From a virus: a stretch of DNA of 47,221 nucleotides. How positions within the stretch are numbered: position 1 is the first letter of the stretch; every line of letters begins with the position of its first letter. Of the stretch, positions 1 to 6,891 are shown piece by piece. The stretch spans positions 1 through 47,221 of IMG/VR virus record IMGVR_UViG_3300048686_000319. The stretch is one strand, 5' to 3'. Below the pieces are notes generated by a model. It did no database searches. It was not told the DNA's origin and was given only the letters and a program-made list of their open reading frames with translations. A program made the position numbers and the translations under genes.

Positions 1-1766
1 TGATTAAAAAGGGTATCTTAAGCGCGTTTAGCGTAGGATTTAGAGTTCGTGATGCTGATTATGACAGCGCCTCAGAATCTTTTCTTATCAAGGAATTGGA
101 GTTACATGAAATTAGTGTAGTTTCAGTGCCAGCTAATCAAAACACACTATTTAGTTTAGCCAAGGCATTTGACAATGCCACAGAGTTTGAATTATATAAA
201 CAGCAATTTGCACCAGCGCCAGTGGAATCAGCTAAAAAGCTTGATACACCAAAAGCAGCAAAAAGCACAACAAAAGAGGAATGGGACATGGATCCAAAAG
301 AGTTAGAAAAGTTACTAGCAGATGCTGCTGCTAAAGCTGCTGAACAAACTGCTAAAGCTGTGCTAGAAGCACAAGCAAAAGCTGCTGAAGAAGCACAGCG
401 TAAAGTTCAAGATGAAGAAGCCCTACAGGCTAAAATTAAAGCTGCTGTAAGTGCAGTTACCCCAGCTACACCCGTAGTACAAACAGTTGACACAGGTGCA
501 GAACGTCTACTAAGCGACATTGAAAAGCGCCTAGAAGATCAAGCCACAGAGCACAGAACAGCTCTTGAAGGCCTTGAGGCTGCTATTAAAGAAAAAGCTA
601 AAGAGCTAGAAGCCCTACAAAACAAGAGTGGCGAGCTAGAAGCACTACAGCGTAGTCGTATGCAGTTTGCCGAGCCAAAGGAAATGGATATTGCTTATCT
701 TGACAAAGAAAAGGCAGTTCTTGCCAGCAAGATCTTACGCAAGCCCATGGAATATACCAAGTTTGGTAAGCAACTACTAGAAAAAGCAGCTACATTTGGT
801 GCAGCAGCTCGTGGTCCACGTGATAGCGGCGGTAACATCAGTGAAATCTGGGAACAAGAAGTTAGCACAACACTAGAAAGCGAAATGCGTCGTCAGCTAG
901 TGGTTGTTGGTTCAATTCGTCAGATTCCTATGAGCCAACCTGTAATGCGTATTCCAACAAATCCAGATACAGGCGATGATGCTACATGGATCATTGGTAG
1001 TTCAGCAGCTACTCCAAAAACAGAAACTAGTGTTTATGGTGCAGCAGCCAGCAGCGGTGTAGCCAAGACACATACACTAAAAGAAGTTACTCTGCAAGCA
1101 TACAAGCTTGCTACAAAAGAGTATATTGCTTTTGAAGAAGACGAGGATAGCCTAATTCCAGTTCTACCACTAGTACGTGATGCACTAAGCCGTCGTATGG
1201 CCAAGTCACTAGATCTAGCAATGTTAGCTGGTGCTGGTAGTGTAGCCAGTACACCTATTAAAGGTTTACTATCACATGACCCAGCTGGTGGCACACCAAA
1301 CGTTACAATTGCATCAGTAGGTGGTGTTTTTAAGCTAAAAGTTAGTGATATTATGGCTGCTCGTAAAGCAATGGGTGCCTGGGGCTTAAATCCTAGTGAA
1401 CTAATTGTTTTTGTAACTACACAAGGTTACTATGAGCTATTAGAAGACAGCAACTTTCTAACAGTTGACAAAGTTGGTGATCGTGCTACAATTCTAACAG
1501 GTCAAATTGGTAGCATTGGTAATACACCAGTTGTTGTAAGCGCAAGCTTCCCAGCTATTACTGGTGCAACAGGTGATGCAAGTGCTGTAATTTTCAATCC
1601 ACGTAACTTCCTAGCAGGACAGCATCGCGGTATGCGTCTTGACAGCGATGATTTCGTAGTTGAGCAGCGTAGTGTACTAGTAGCTAGTATGCGTGTTGGT
1701 ATGACAATTCTTTCAGAGAATTTTGCCACAGACGGATACAGCGCAGTAGCAGTTCGTTACGCATAA
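1..1766 (+). CDS. Prohead protease (C-terminal part)-scaffold-major capsid protein fusion, 5' partial
   Basis: The reading frame is open from the left edge (first full codon at base 3). The first 45 codons read GILSAFSVGFRVRD and then ELHEISVVSVPAN, the C-terminal signature of HK97-type prohead proteases (peptidase S78/U35); the serine-rich SAFSVGF stretch and the glutamate of HEIS fall in conserved family segments. The frame continues without a stop into an Ala/Lys/Glu-rich helical stretch (about codons 96-220 of the visible frame), typical of the scaffolding delta domain, then into an HK97-fold capsid (SEIWEQEVSTTLESEMRRQL, later LRRPMEY-like and FNPRNFLAGQHRGMRLDSDD segments) ending in SILSENFATDGYSAVAVRY-type sequence. 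Family knowledge: the protease processes the scaffold and matures the prohead. A TTG at 96 is not a likely start, because homology extends upstream of it. The N-terminal protease half, with the rest of the active site, lies outside the window. Function calls are firm; whether the full polyprotein, the internal product, or both are made is inferred. Confidence 0.88.
   Translation, partial: IKKGILSAFSVGFRVRDADYDSASESFLIKELELHEISVVSVPANQNTLFSLAKAFDNATEFELYKQQFAPAPVESAKKLDTPKAAKSTTKEEWDMDPKELEKLLADAAAKAAEQTAKAVLEAQAKAAEEAQRKVQDEEALQAKIKAAVSAVTPATPVVQTVDTGAERLLSDIEKRLEDQATEHRTALEGLEAAIKEKAKELEALQNKSGELEALQRSRMQFAEPKEMDIAYLDKEKAVLASKILRKPMEYTKFGKQLLEKAATFGAAARGPRDSGGNISEIWEQEVSTTLESEMRRQLVVVGSIRQIPMSQPVMRIPTNPDTGDDATWIIGSSAATPKTETSVYGAAASSGVAKTHTLKEVTLQAYKLATKEYIAFEEDEDSLIPVLPLVRDALSRRMAKSLDLAMLAGAGSVASTPIKGLLSHDPAGGTPNVTIASVGGVFKLKVSDIMAARKAMGAWGLNPSELIVFVTTQGYYELLEDSNFLTVDKVGDRATILTGQIGSIGNTPVVVSASFPAITGATGDASAVIFNPRNFLAGQHRGMRLDSDDFVVEQRSVLVASMRVGMTILSENFATDGYSAVAVRYA
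274..290 (+). promoter_or_regulatory. Internal ribosome binding site and in-frame ATG for a scaffold-capsid product
   Basis: AAGAGGA at 274-280 sits 7 bases before an ATG at 288-290 that is in frame with the protease-capsid fusion. Initiation here would give a 492-residue protein starting MDPKELEKLLADAAAK, which is scaffold plus capsid without the protease. Just upstream is a Pro/Ala/Lys-rich linker. This resembles the nested scaffold start inside lambda gpC (Nu3), and it would let capsid subunits exceed protease copies. Use of this start is inferred from the sequence. Confidence 0.55.
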
Positions 1767-1781
1767 TAGTAGTTTATACAG

Positions 1782-1830
1782 GCAGGATTCGCAAGAGTCC
1801 TGCTTCCAAAGCCCTGTGGTTTTGGAAGCA
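1782..1830 (+). other. Two tandem RNA hairpins between capsid and connector genes
   Basis: Hairpin 1 has arms 1782-1790 and 1795-1803, nine pairs with one G-T, closing a GCAA tetraloop of the GNRA type. Hairpin 2 has arms 1803-1813 and 1818-1828, eleven pairs with one G-T, loop CTGT. No T-run follows; the next bases are the AAGGAG ribosome binding site (1832-1837) of the connector gene. The pair could stabilise the 3' end of the capsid message, act as a processing site, or compete with ribosome loading on the next gene. It is not a standard intrinsic terminator. Confidence 0.6.
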
Positions 1831-1842
1831 TAAGGAGTTTTT

Positions 1843-2415
1843 ATGGCTACTAACTTAGTTTCAAAAATAGAGGTAAAAAATTATTTAAGTATTACAAGTA
1901 CCAATAAAGATAGTGAAATAGATTTACTTATACCAAAAGTTAGTCAGCTAGTACAAACTTATTGCCGTAAATCATTAGTAGAGTATGCTACAAGTACTCC
2001 CTATGTGCAATATGATGATGGTGGTTTTGATAAGATTGTACTAAAAGAAACTCCAATTAGATCTATTAATAGTTTTTCATGGAGCAGTGACTATGGTGTA
2101 ACATGGACTACTCTTACAGATGGTACAGATTTTATACTACACAATGACTGTATATATCCAATTCCGCAGCCAGGTAAGTGGAAAAACTTATTACGCGGAT
2201 TTAAAATAGAATATCTTGGCGGATATGATCCACTACCAGAAGATTTAAAACTAGCTGTATTAGATCTGGTAGAATATTACATGAAAAATAATAGTTCTGT
2301 ACACGTTAACAGAGATGTTACACCTAATGTAACACAGATAAATTATGTAAGTAGTAGTAATTTTCCAGCACATATTAAGCGTATATTAGACCAGTATATG
2401 TCGGATTATGCATAA
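1843..2415 (+). CDS. gp6-like head-tail connector protein
   Basis: 190 residues. The order SKIEVKNYLSITSTNKDSEI, then LLIPKVSQLVQTYCRKSL, then a C-terminal DLKLAVLDLVEYYMKNN matches the all-helical Phage_gp6 (HK97 gp6-like) connector family that rings the portal. The central 60 residues, with ETPIRSINSFSWSS and YLGGYDPLPEDL, are also usual for this family. ATG at 1843 has AAGGAG at 1832-1837, five bases upstream. The stop overlaps the next ATG by one base (TAATG), suggesting coupled translation. Its place directly after the capsid gene fits the role. Confident at family level. Confidence 0.82.
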   Translation: MATNLVSKIEVKNYLSITSTNKDSEIDLLIPKVSQLVQTYCRKSLVEYATSTPYVQYDDGGFDKIVLKETPIRSINSFSWSSDYGVTWTTLTDGTDFILHNDCIYPIPQPGKWKNLLRGFKIEYLGGYDPLPEDLKLAVLDLVEYYMKNNSSVHVNRDVTPNVTQINYVSSSNFPAHIKRILDQYMSDYA

Positions 2416-3935
2416 TGGCTATAAGTAATTTTACCAATCTAATTAAAAATAAAATATATAAAGACTTTTTTAATAGTTTGGAAAAAACGATTATTACAGA
2501 AAGTACTAATACTTTTAGAGCAGCCGAACAAACCGCACCAAAAACTAGTTTTTATATTACTGCGAATACTTTGCAGGACATGATTAAAACTATTGGTGGC
2601 ATTGATATACCAGATGATGAAGCAAACGAATTACTTAATGATTTACTAGTTCCACTTAAAAATAGCCCAACAGCTCAAGAAATAATGGTTAACGGTAATA
2701 GAGCAGTATTTTATAAAAATATTGGCTGGGGAACTATTACTGAAAAGATTCGTAATATATTATATCAATACCCAGAAGTAGATGCCAAATTATCTTTAGC
2801 TGAAGAACAGTATTTTGAAGCAGAAAAATCAGCTATTACTGAAAAATATAAAAAATTACGTGCTGATGGAAAAGTAGATAGTAAAAAAATAGCTCGAATG
2901 GAGCAAGAAGAATTAGATAAAGCTGAAAAAAGGTCTAAAATAGAAGGTGGACTAGGAAATTATTATAATAAAGGTCATGTAGTATCAATAGCTACTAATT
3001 TAGTTAAAAGATTTAAAAATCAAATTAATAGTGCAGAAAAAGAATTAGGTAACATGAGAGCGGATCTAATTAATGTATTAGATCAATATATAGATAGATT
3101 ACAGTCAGATGATCTTGCAAGCGCAAATTTACCTAATGCTATTAATCAAGCTATGTATGCTAGATATATTCAAGATCCGAATTTTTATTTAGTTGAATTT
3201 CAATTAAAAACTACTAATATAGAAAGTGGAAGACTTAGTAAAGGAATACTAGACGAACTGAGACAAGTATTTGATCCTAGAAATTCACTACAAACAATAA
3301 CATCTATTATTACTAAAAGCCCTAAACTAGGACAAGCACTATTAGTAGAACCTGGCAGTGGTACGCCCCTTGATATGATAATAGAAAATATATTGTCACC
3401 CTTTCCAGGTAGAAAGTCTAAAAAACAAAGAAAAAGTCCGCTAGTACTTATTGGAAAAAATACCTATAAACTTCCTAAAAAGAATAATAAAAGTAAAATA
3501 CAAAAATTAAAACAAACTAGAAATAAGTTAGCAAAAGTTAAGCCTATTCCAGATTCTAAACAATTTATTGTTGATAAGTCCTTAAATCCACCGCTGCCAG
3601 TTATTGTTGATTCTATAGTAAGTTTACAAAATTTATTAAATGTTAGCCTGGTACAGCGTGTAAAACAAAACATGGGTACTGGAGACAGGCGCGACATACT
3701 TAACCTGCGCAGCGGTAGATTCGCTGAAAGCGTTAGAGTAGAACGATTAAGTGAAAGCAGAAATGGAGCAATTACAGCTTTTTATAGTTATATGCGTAAT
3801 CCATATGCCACTTTTAGTGCTGGCGGCAAACAACAAAATCCACCAAGTAGAGACCCTAAACTGCTGATTTCTCGGTCAATTAGAGAGTTGGCCCAAACTA
3901 TAACACAACAGCGGCTAAGAGCGGTATTAGTATGA
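2415..3935 (+). CDS. Putative neck / head-tail completion protein with long coiled-coil insert
   Basis: 506 residues, more than expected for a small completion protein. The C-terminal 90 residues (NMGTGDRRDILNLRSGRFAE, then SVRVERLS and MRNPYATFSAGG) resemble a module seen in phage virion proteins encoded between connector and tail terminator. The middle (about residues 115-225) is Lys/Glu-rich and probably helical, and a basic stretch GRKSKKQRKS near residue 335 is followed by a Lys-rich linker. Starts at an ATG overlapping the connector stop by one base and overlaps the next gene by four (ATGA). Position suggests head closure or tail completion, but the N-terminal 330 residues are not recognised, so the role is inferred mainly from context. 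Confidence 0.55.
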   Translation: MAISNFTNLIKNKIYKDFFNSLEKTIITESTNTFRAAEQTAPKTSFYITANTLQDMIKTIGGIDIPDDEANELLNDLLVPLKNSPTAQEIMVNGNRAVFYKNIGWGTITEKIRNILYQYPEVDAKLSLAEEQYFEAEKSAITEKYKKLRADGKVDSKKIARMEQEELDKAEKRSKIEGGLGNYYNKGHVVSIATNLVKRFKNQINSAEKELGNMRADLINVLDQYIDRLQSDDLASANLPNAINQAMYARYIQDPNFYLVEFQLKTTNIESGRLSKGILDELRQVFDPRNSLQTITSIITKSPKLGQALLVEPGSGTPLDMIIENILSPFPGRKSKKQRKSPLVLIGKNTYKLPKKNNKSKIQKLKQTRNKLAKVKPIPDSKQFIVDKSLNPPLPVIVDSIVSLQNLLNVSLVQRVKQNMGTGDRRDILNLRSGRFAESVRVERLSESRNGAITAFYSYMRNPYATFSAGGKQQNPPSRDPKLLISRSIRELAQTITQQRLRAVLV

Positions 3936-4375
3936 CAAAACGTACACAAATAGTTCAAGCACTGACTCAAACCATTAATAATAGCTTAACTGGTGCTGCT
4001 CCTTATGTAACTAATCTACAAAATCAATGTTTTGCCAAATTAAAATTCTGGGATGAAATAAATGACTTTCCCAGCGTATACATACATCCTGGCATGGAAA
4101 CACGCGATTATTTACCCAGCGGGTTTGCTTGGGGTATGTTAGGTGTGTGCATAAAAGTTTACTGTAATAGTGAAGACTATGCACAAGAGCAATTAGAACA
4201 ATTGTTAGCAGACATAGAAATGTGCATAGATGCTAATCGTGAAATAATATATGATACAACGAATGGTTATACAACAACAGAAATTTTGATAGCATCAATA
4301 ACCACAGACGAGGGCTTATTGGCTCCTTATGCAGTTGGTGAAATTAACTTACAGGTCCGCTATCAGATTATGTAA
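3932..4375 (+). CDS. Putative tail terminator protein
   Basis: 147 residues. N-terminal helix MTKRTQIVQALTQTINNSL, then a beta-rich middle with FPSVYIHPGMETRDYLPSG, then LEQLLADIEMCIDANREI and a terminal EINLQVRYQIM strand. This helix/sheet order (n-residue helix, 'sv.i..G.E...' strand, helix with D-I-E, C-terminal basic strand) is typical of small tail terminators of the lambda gpU class, which cap the tail tube and join it to the head. It lies just before the tail tube gene, as expected. Starts four bases inside the upstream gene. Recognised by pattern and position, not by a firm signature. Confidence 0.62.
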   Translation: MTKRTQIVQALTQTINNSLTGAAPYVTNLQNQCFAKLKFWDEINDFPSVYIHPGMETRDYLPSGFAWGMLGVCIKVYCNSEDYAQEQLEQLLADIEMCIDANREIIYDTTNGYTTTEILIASITTDEGLLAPYAVGEINLQVRYQIM

Positions 4376-4451
4376 GCAACCGTGCTAGTAAGCCTATAAC
4401 AGATAAATATCTTGTAAAAGCTATTGAGCACCTAACAAAAAAGGAAGAGAT

Positions 4452-5924
4452 ATGGCTTTAAATTTAATTCGTAACGCTAGAATGTTCTTTACAACTAATG
4501 TAGATGCTACAACTGGCGTAATACCTTCTAGTGGATTTACTAATGCCAATACATTTGAAATACAAGTATTAGATGGGCTAAGCTTTAGTCAAGCAACTAC
4601 AACTGAAACTATTACTGTAAATGAAGCTGGTACAGCCCCAACTCGTGGACAACGTCAATTTAACACAGCACTAGATCCAGCAGAAATTACATTTAGTACT
4701 TATATTAGACCACATAAACTTAATGAAACTGGTGCACTACCAGCCTGGAATGCTGCTTGGGCGGTAGTAGATCCAACTGGAGCAGCTGCTACATTAGGTG
4801 ATGGAACTGGTAGTACAGCAATTGGTGCTGCCTATGGTCCAAATACTTTTATATATGCAGATGCACCTAGCGGTGCGGGTAGTAGAGCTGCAAGATTTGC
4901 ACCAATATTTAACACTAGTAATCAACTAATTGGCGTATCAATGTTAGATGCAGGTGCTGGCTATACCTCACTACCAAACGTATATATAGTAGACCCAGAC
5001 ATAACAGGTACCCCAGAAACAGGTGCTAATGAAGTAACAATAACATTAGGTGGAGCTTTAACTACTGGTACAAATATTATTCCTGAAGAGTATGTATTGT
5101 GGGAAGCTTTTGCAACAGGCCTAGGAGCTTCAAGTGGTTGGACTGCAGGATCTAGCTCTAGCTCTATTAATTTTGCCGGTAGCAGTAAAAATCAACTAAA
5201 GCGTTTCGGTATGATTATTATACTAGACGCTACAAGTTACCTAGTAGATAATTGCAGTTTAGATCAAGCAAGTATTGATTTTGGGCTAGATGCAATTTCA
5301 ACAATTGCTTGGACAGCTCGTGGTACAGAATTACGTGCTGCCACTACTAATATTACAGCTAGTAGTAGTGCTTTTACTGCCGGTCTTAGTGGTAGCTTCA
5401 AACCAAAAATTACTACAGCACACTTTTTAGCAAATAAATTAAGTACAGTAGGTATAGCTTCAATTGCTCGTGGTGGATTAACAGTTGGTGGTAGTGCTAC
5501 AACTTATACACTAGCATTAACAGGTGGTAATATTACATTTGCTAATAATATTACATACCTAACACCAGCTAATTTAGGTGTTGTTAATAAGCCTGTTACT
5601 TATTTTACTGGTACTAGGGCAATTAGTGGTAGTTTAAATTGCTATTTAAATACTGGCAGTACCAATAGTTTTGGCCTAATGAGCGATATGCTAGCACAAA
5701 GTACAACAAATACTCAACCATCTTTTGATGTAGAATTAAATATTGGTGGTAACAGTTCGGTTCGTATGCAAATTGATTTAGATAGTTGCGTATTCTCAAT
5801 ACCAACCATTAATACAGAACAAGTTGTTAGCCAAACATTAAACTTTACAGCTCAAGGTAGTACTGGTGGCGACTATGATTTAGCAGCAACAAACGAAGCA
5901 GTAATTACTTATTACGCAGTTTAA
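4452..5924 (+). CDS. Major tail tube protein with inserted GAGY-type module
   Basis: 490 residues. Begins MALNLIRNARMFFTTNVDAT, and includes FEIQVLDGLSFSQATTTETI, a pattern usual for tail tube proteins, and later SKNQLKRFGMIIILD. The tube fold seems interrupted at about residues 125-215 by a Gly/Ala-rich module containing LDAGAGYTSLPNVYIVDPD, a GSGY-type beta module that recurs in aquatic phage virion proteins and probably decorates the tube. Longer than a minimal tube subunit (about 150-250 residues). AAGGA at 4441-4445 lies six bases before the ATG. Followed by a hairpin (5939-5961). Many subunits per virion would need strong expression. Confidence 0.78.
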   Translation: MALNLIRNARMFFTTNVDATTGVIPSSGFTNANTFEIQVLDGLSFSQATTTETITVNEAGTAPTRGQRQFNTALDPAEITFSTYIRPHKLNETGALPAWNAAWAVVDPTGAAATLGDGTGSTAIGAAYGPNTFIYADAPSGAGSRAARFAPIFNTSNQLIGVSMLDAGAGYTSLPNVYIVDPDITGTPETGANEVTITLGGALTTGTNIIPEEYVLWEAFATGLGASSGWTAGSSSSSINFAGSSKNQLKRFGMIIILDATSYLVDNCSLDQASIDFGLDAISTIAWTARGTELRAATTNITASSSAFTAGLSGSFKPKITTAHFLANKLSTVGIASIARGGLTVGGSATTYTLALTGGNITFANNITYLTPANLGVVNKPVTYFTGTRAISGSLNCYLNTGSTNSFGLMSDMLAQSTTNTQPSFDVELNIGGNSSVRMQIDLDSCVFSIPTINTEQVVSQTLNFTAQGSTGGDYDLAATNEAVITYYAV

Positions 5925-5938
5925 TTTGTAATAAACAA

Positions 5939-5961
5939 TGGGGTGCTTAACCAGCACCTCA
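5939..5961 (+). terminator. Hairpin after the tail tube gene, possible weak terminator or mRNA stabiliser
   Basis: Arms 5939-5947 and 5953-5961 (TGGGGTGCT against AGCACCTCA) form nine pairs with one G-T around loop TAACC. Only ATTTAACC follows, so the T-tract is poor and read-through to the chaperone genes is expected. Could lower expression of downstream genes relative to the abundant tube protein, or protect the upstream message. Confidence 0.5.
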
Positions 5962-5983
5962 TTTAACCAAGGAAATTATTTTA

Positions 5984-6394
5984 ATGTCTAACTTATCACT
6001 AAAAAGCATGCTTGTTCCTAGCAAGGAAATTACTGTAGAGTATCCTGGCATGCCAGGTTTTGAAATACAAGTAAGCTTTTTAAGCCGCGAAACACTACAA
6101 AATATCCGTAAAAAAGCAACTAAAACTACATTTAAAAATCGTCAGCCTGTTGAAGAATTAAATGATGATTTATTCCTAGAACTATATGTAAAAGGATCAA
6201 TAAAAGGCTGGAGCGGATTAAAATTAAACTATTTAGAACAATTAGCACCAGTTGATGTAAGTGATCAAGATCCAGAAGCTGAACTACAATATACTGAGGA
6301 AAATGCGCTCTACTTAATGAAAAGTTCTACAAACTTTGATAGTTTTATCAGCGAGCAAGTAACTGACTTGGGAAACTTTTCCAAGAACAAGTAG
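5984..6394 (+). CDS. Tail assembly chaperone, unshifted product (lambda gpG-like)
   Basis: 136 residues, close to the 140 of lambda gpG. Sequence starts MSNLSLKSMLVPSKEITVEY and continues with a beta segment MPGFEIQVSFLSRETLQNIR, then helices. Lies between tail tube and tape measure, where siphophages encode two overlapping chaperones that coat the tape measure during tube assembly and are absent from the virion. Near its 3' end is the slippery heptamer G GGA AAC (6370-6376), six codons before the TAG stop. AAGGAA at 5969-5974 is nine bases before the ATG. Function rests on position, size and the frameshift site. Confidence 0.8.
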   Translation: MSNLSLKSMLVPSKEITVEYPGMPGFEIQVSFLSRETLQNIRKKATKTTFKNRQPVEELNDDLFLELYVKGSIKGWSGLKLNYLEQLAPVDVSDQDPEAELQYTEENALYLMKSSTNFDSFISEQVTDLGNFSKNK

Positions 6395-6762
6395 ATACAG
6401 TTGATAGTTTACTAAATAGCTATTTTCAAAATCGTGACTTAGCCATGAGCAAAGACGCATACTTTGAAATGTGCGAAATGATGGGCTCAGAGCCAAAAGA
6501 CGAAGAAATTCCCATAGAGTTTAATGATCTGCCTGATGTGGTACAACAAGCCCTAGAAATTTACGGCTTCCTACCTGACCGCTGGGAAGGCATGAGTGCT
6601 ACTTTTTTAGGTAAAGACTATTCAATTGCTTTTGAATTATTTAAAACATATGAAATTGATAATTACATAGAACAACGGCTGTTCCTGAGAATTATGAGTG
6701 TTATTGATAGTATACGTAGTAAAATAATTCAAGGCAAACAAAATGCAAAAAAGTCCTCCTAG
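5984..6762 (+). CDS. Tail assembly chaperone frameshift fusion (lambda gpGT-like)
   Basis: A -1 slip at 6370-6376 moves ribosomes from the gpG-like frame into the frame that ends at TAG 6760-6762. The joined product has 131 residues from the first frame and 128 from the second, 259 in all (lambda gpGT is 279). After the slip the peptide reads LFQEQVDTVDSLLNSYFQNR and continues through MSKDAYFEMCEMMGSEPKDE to a Lys-rich end. The second frame has no good ribosome binding site at its ATG (6445) and is open back to the slip, which supports frameshifting over independent initiation. The T-like part is thought to bind the tube protein, the G-like part the tape measure. Confidence 0.8.
6370..6376 (+). 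promoter_or_regulatory. -1 programmed ribosomal frameshift site G GGA AAC
   Basis: The heptamer GGGAAAC has the X XXY YYZ form with the zero frame reading GGA AAC, and differs from lambda's GGGAAAG only in the last base. After slipping, the tRNAs re-pair with GGG and AAA and the next codon is CTT. I see no clear downstream pseudoknot; an imperfect hairpin CTTGGGAAA/TTTTCCAAG surrounds the site itself. Confidence 0.82.
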
Positions 6763-6775
6763 CGAGGACTTTTTT
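6747..6775 (+). terminator. Intrinsic terminator overlapping the chaperone stop codon
   Basis: A perfect 12-base stem (6747-6758 with 6764-6775; core AAGTCCTC/GAGGACTT) closes loop CTAGC and ends in six T. The TAG stop of the chaperone fusion (6760-6762) sits in the loop, so translating ribosomes would reach it. This separates the head/tube operon from the tape measure unit. Confidence 0.88.
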
Positions 6776-6797
6776 ATTTGCCTAAGAAAATTTATGG

Positions 6798-6826
6798 TTG
6801 CAAATTTTTTAGTGTTGTGATATAAT
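6798..6826 (+). promoter_or_regulatory. Sigma70-type promoter with extended -10, for tape measure and downstream genes
   Basis: TTGCAA at 6798-6803, 17-base spacer, TATAAT at 6821-6826, with TG at 6818-6819 one base before the -10. It lies just after the terminator at 6747-6775 and 66 bases before the tape measure ATG, so it likely re-starts transcription for the tail module. The same architecture appears at 30207-30235. Confidence 0.78.
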
Positions 6827-6891
6827 TAGTGTAAAATTAGAATATTGCTAGCTAGGAAATATTAGCAGTAAATTTGGCTAAAGGGTTAAAT

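Noticed and set aside
96-98. TTG as start of the first gene
   Set aside because: The protease signature extends upstream to the window edge in the same frame, so this codon is internal.
4376-4451. Promoter or terminator in the gap before the tail tube gene
   Set aside because: Only a ribosome binding site is convincing; no paired -35/-10 or strong hairpin was found.
6445-6762. Independent gene starting at ATG 6445
   Set aside because: No ribosome binding site, and the frame is open back to the -1 slippery site, so it is better read as the frameshifted extension.
6874-6876. TTG start for the tape measure protein
   Set aside because: ATG at 6892 has AAAGGG six bases upstream; the TTG has no ribosome binding site.
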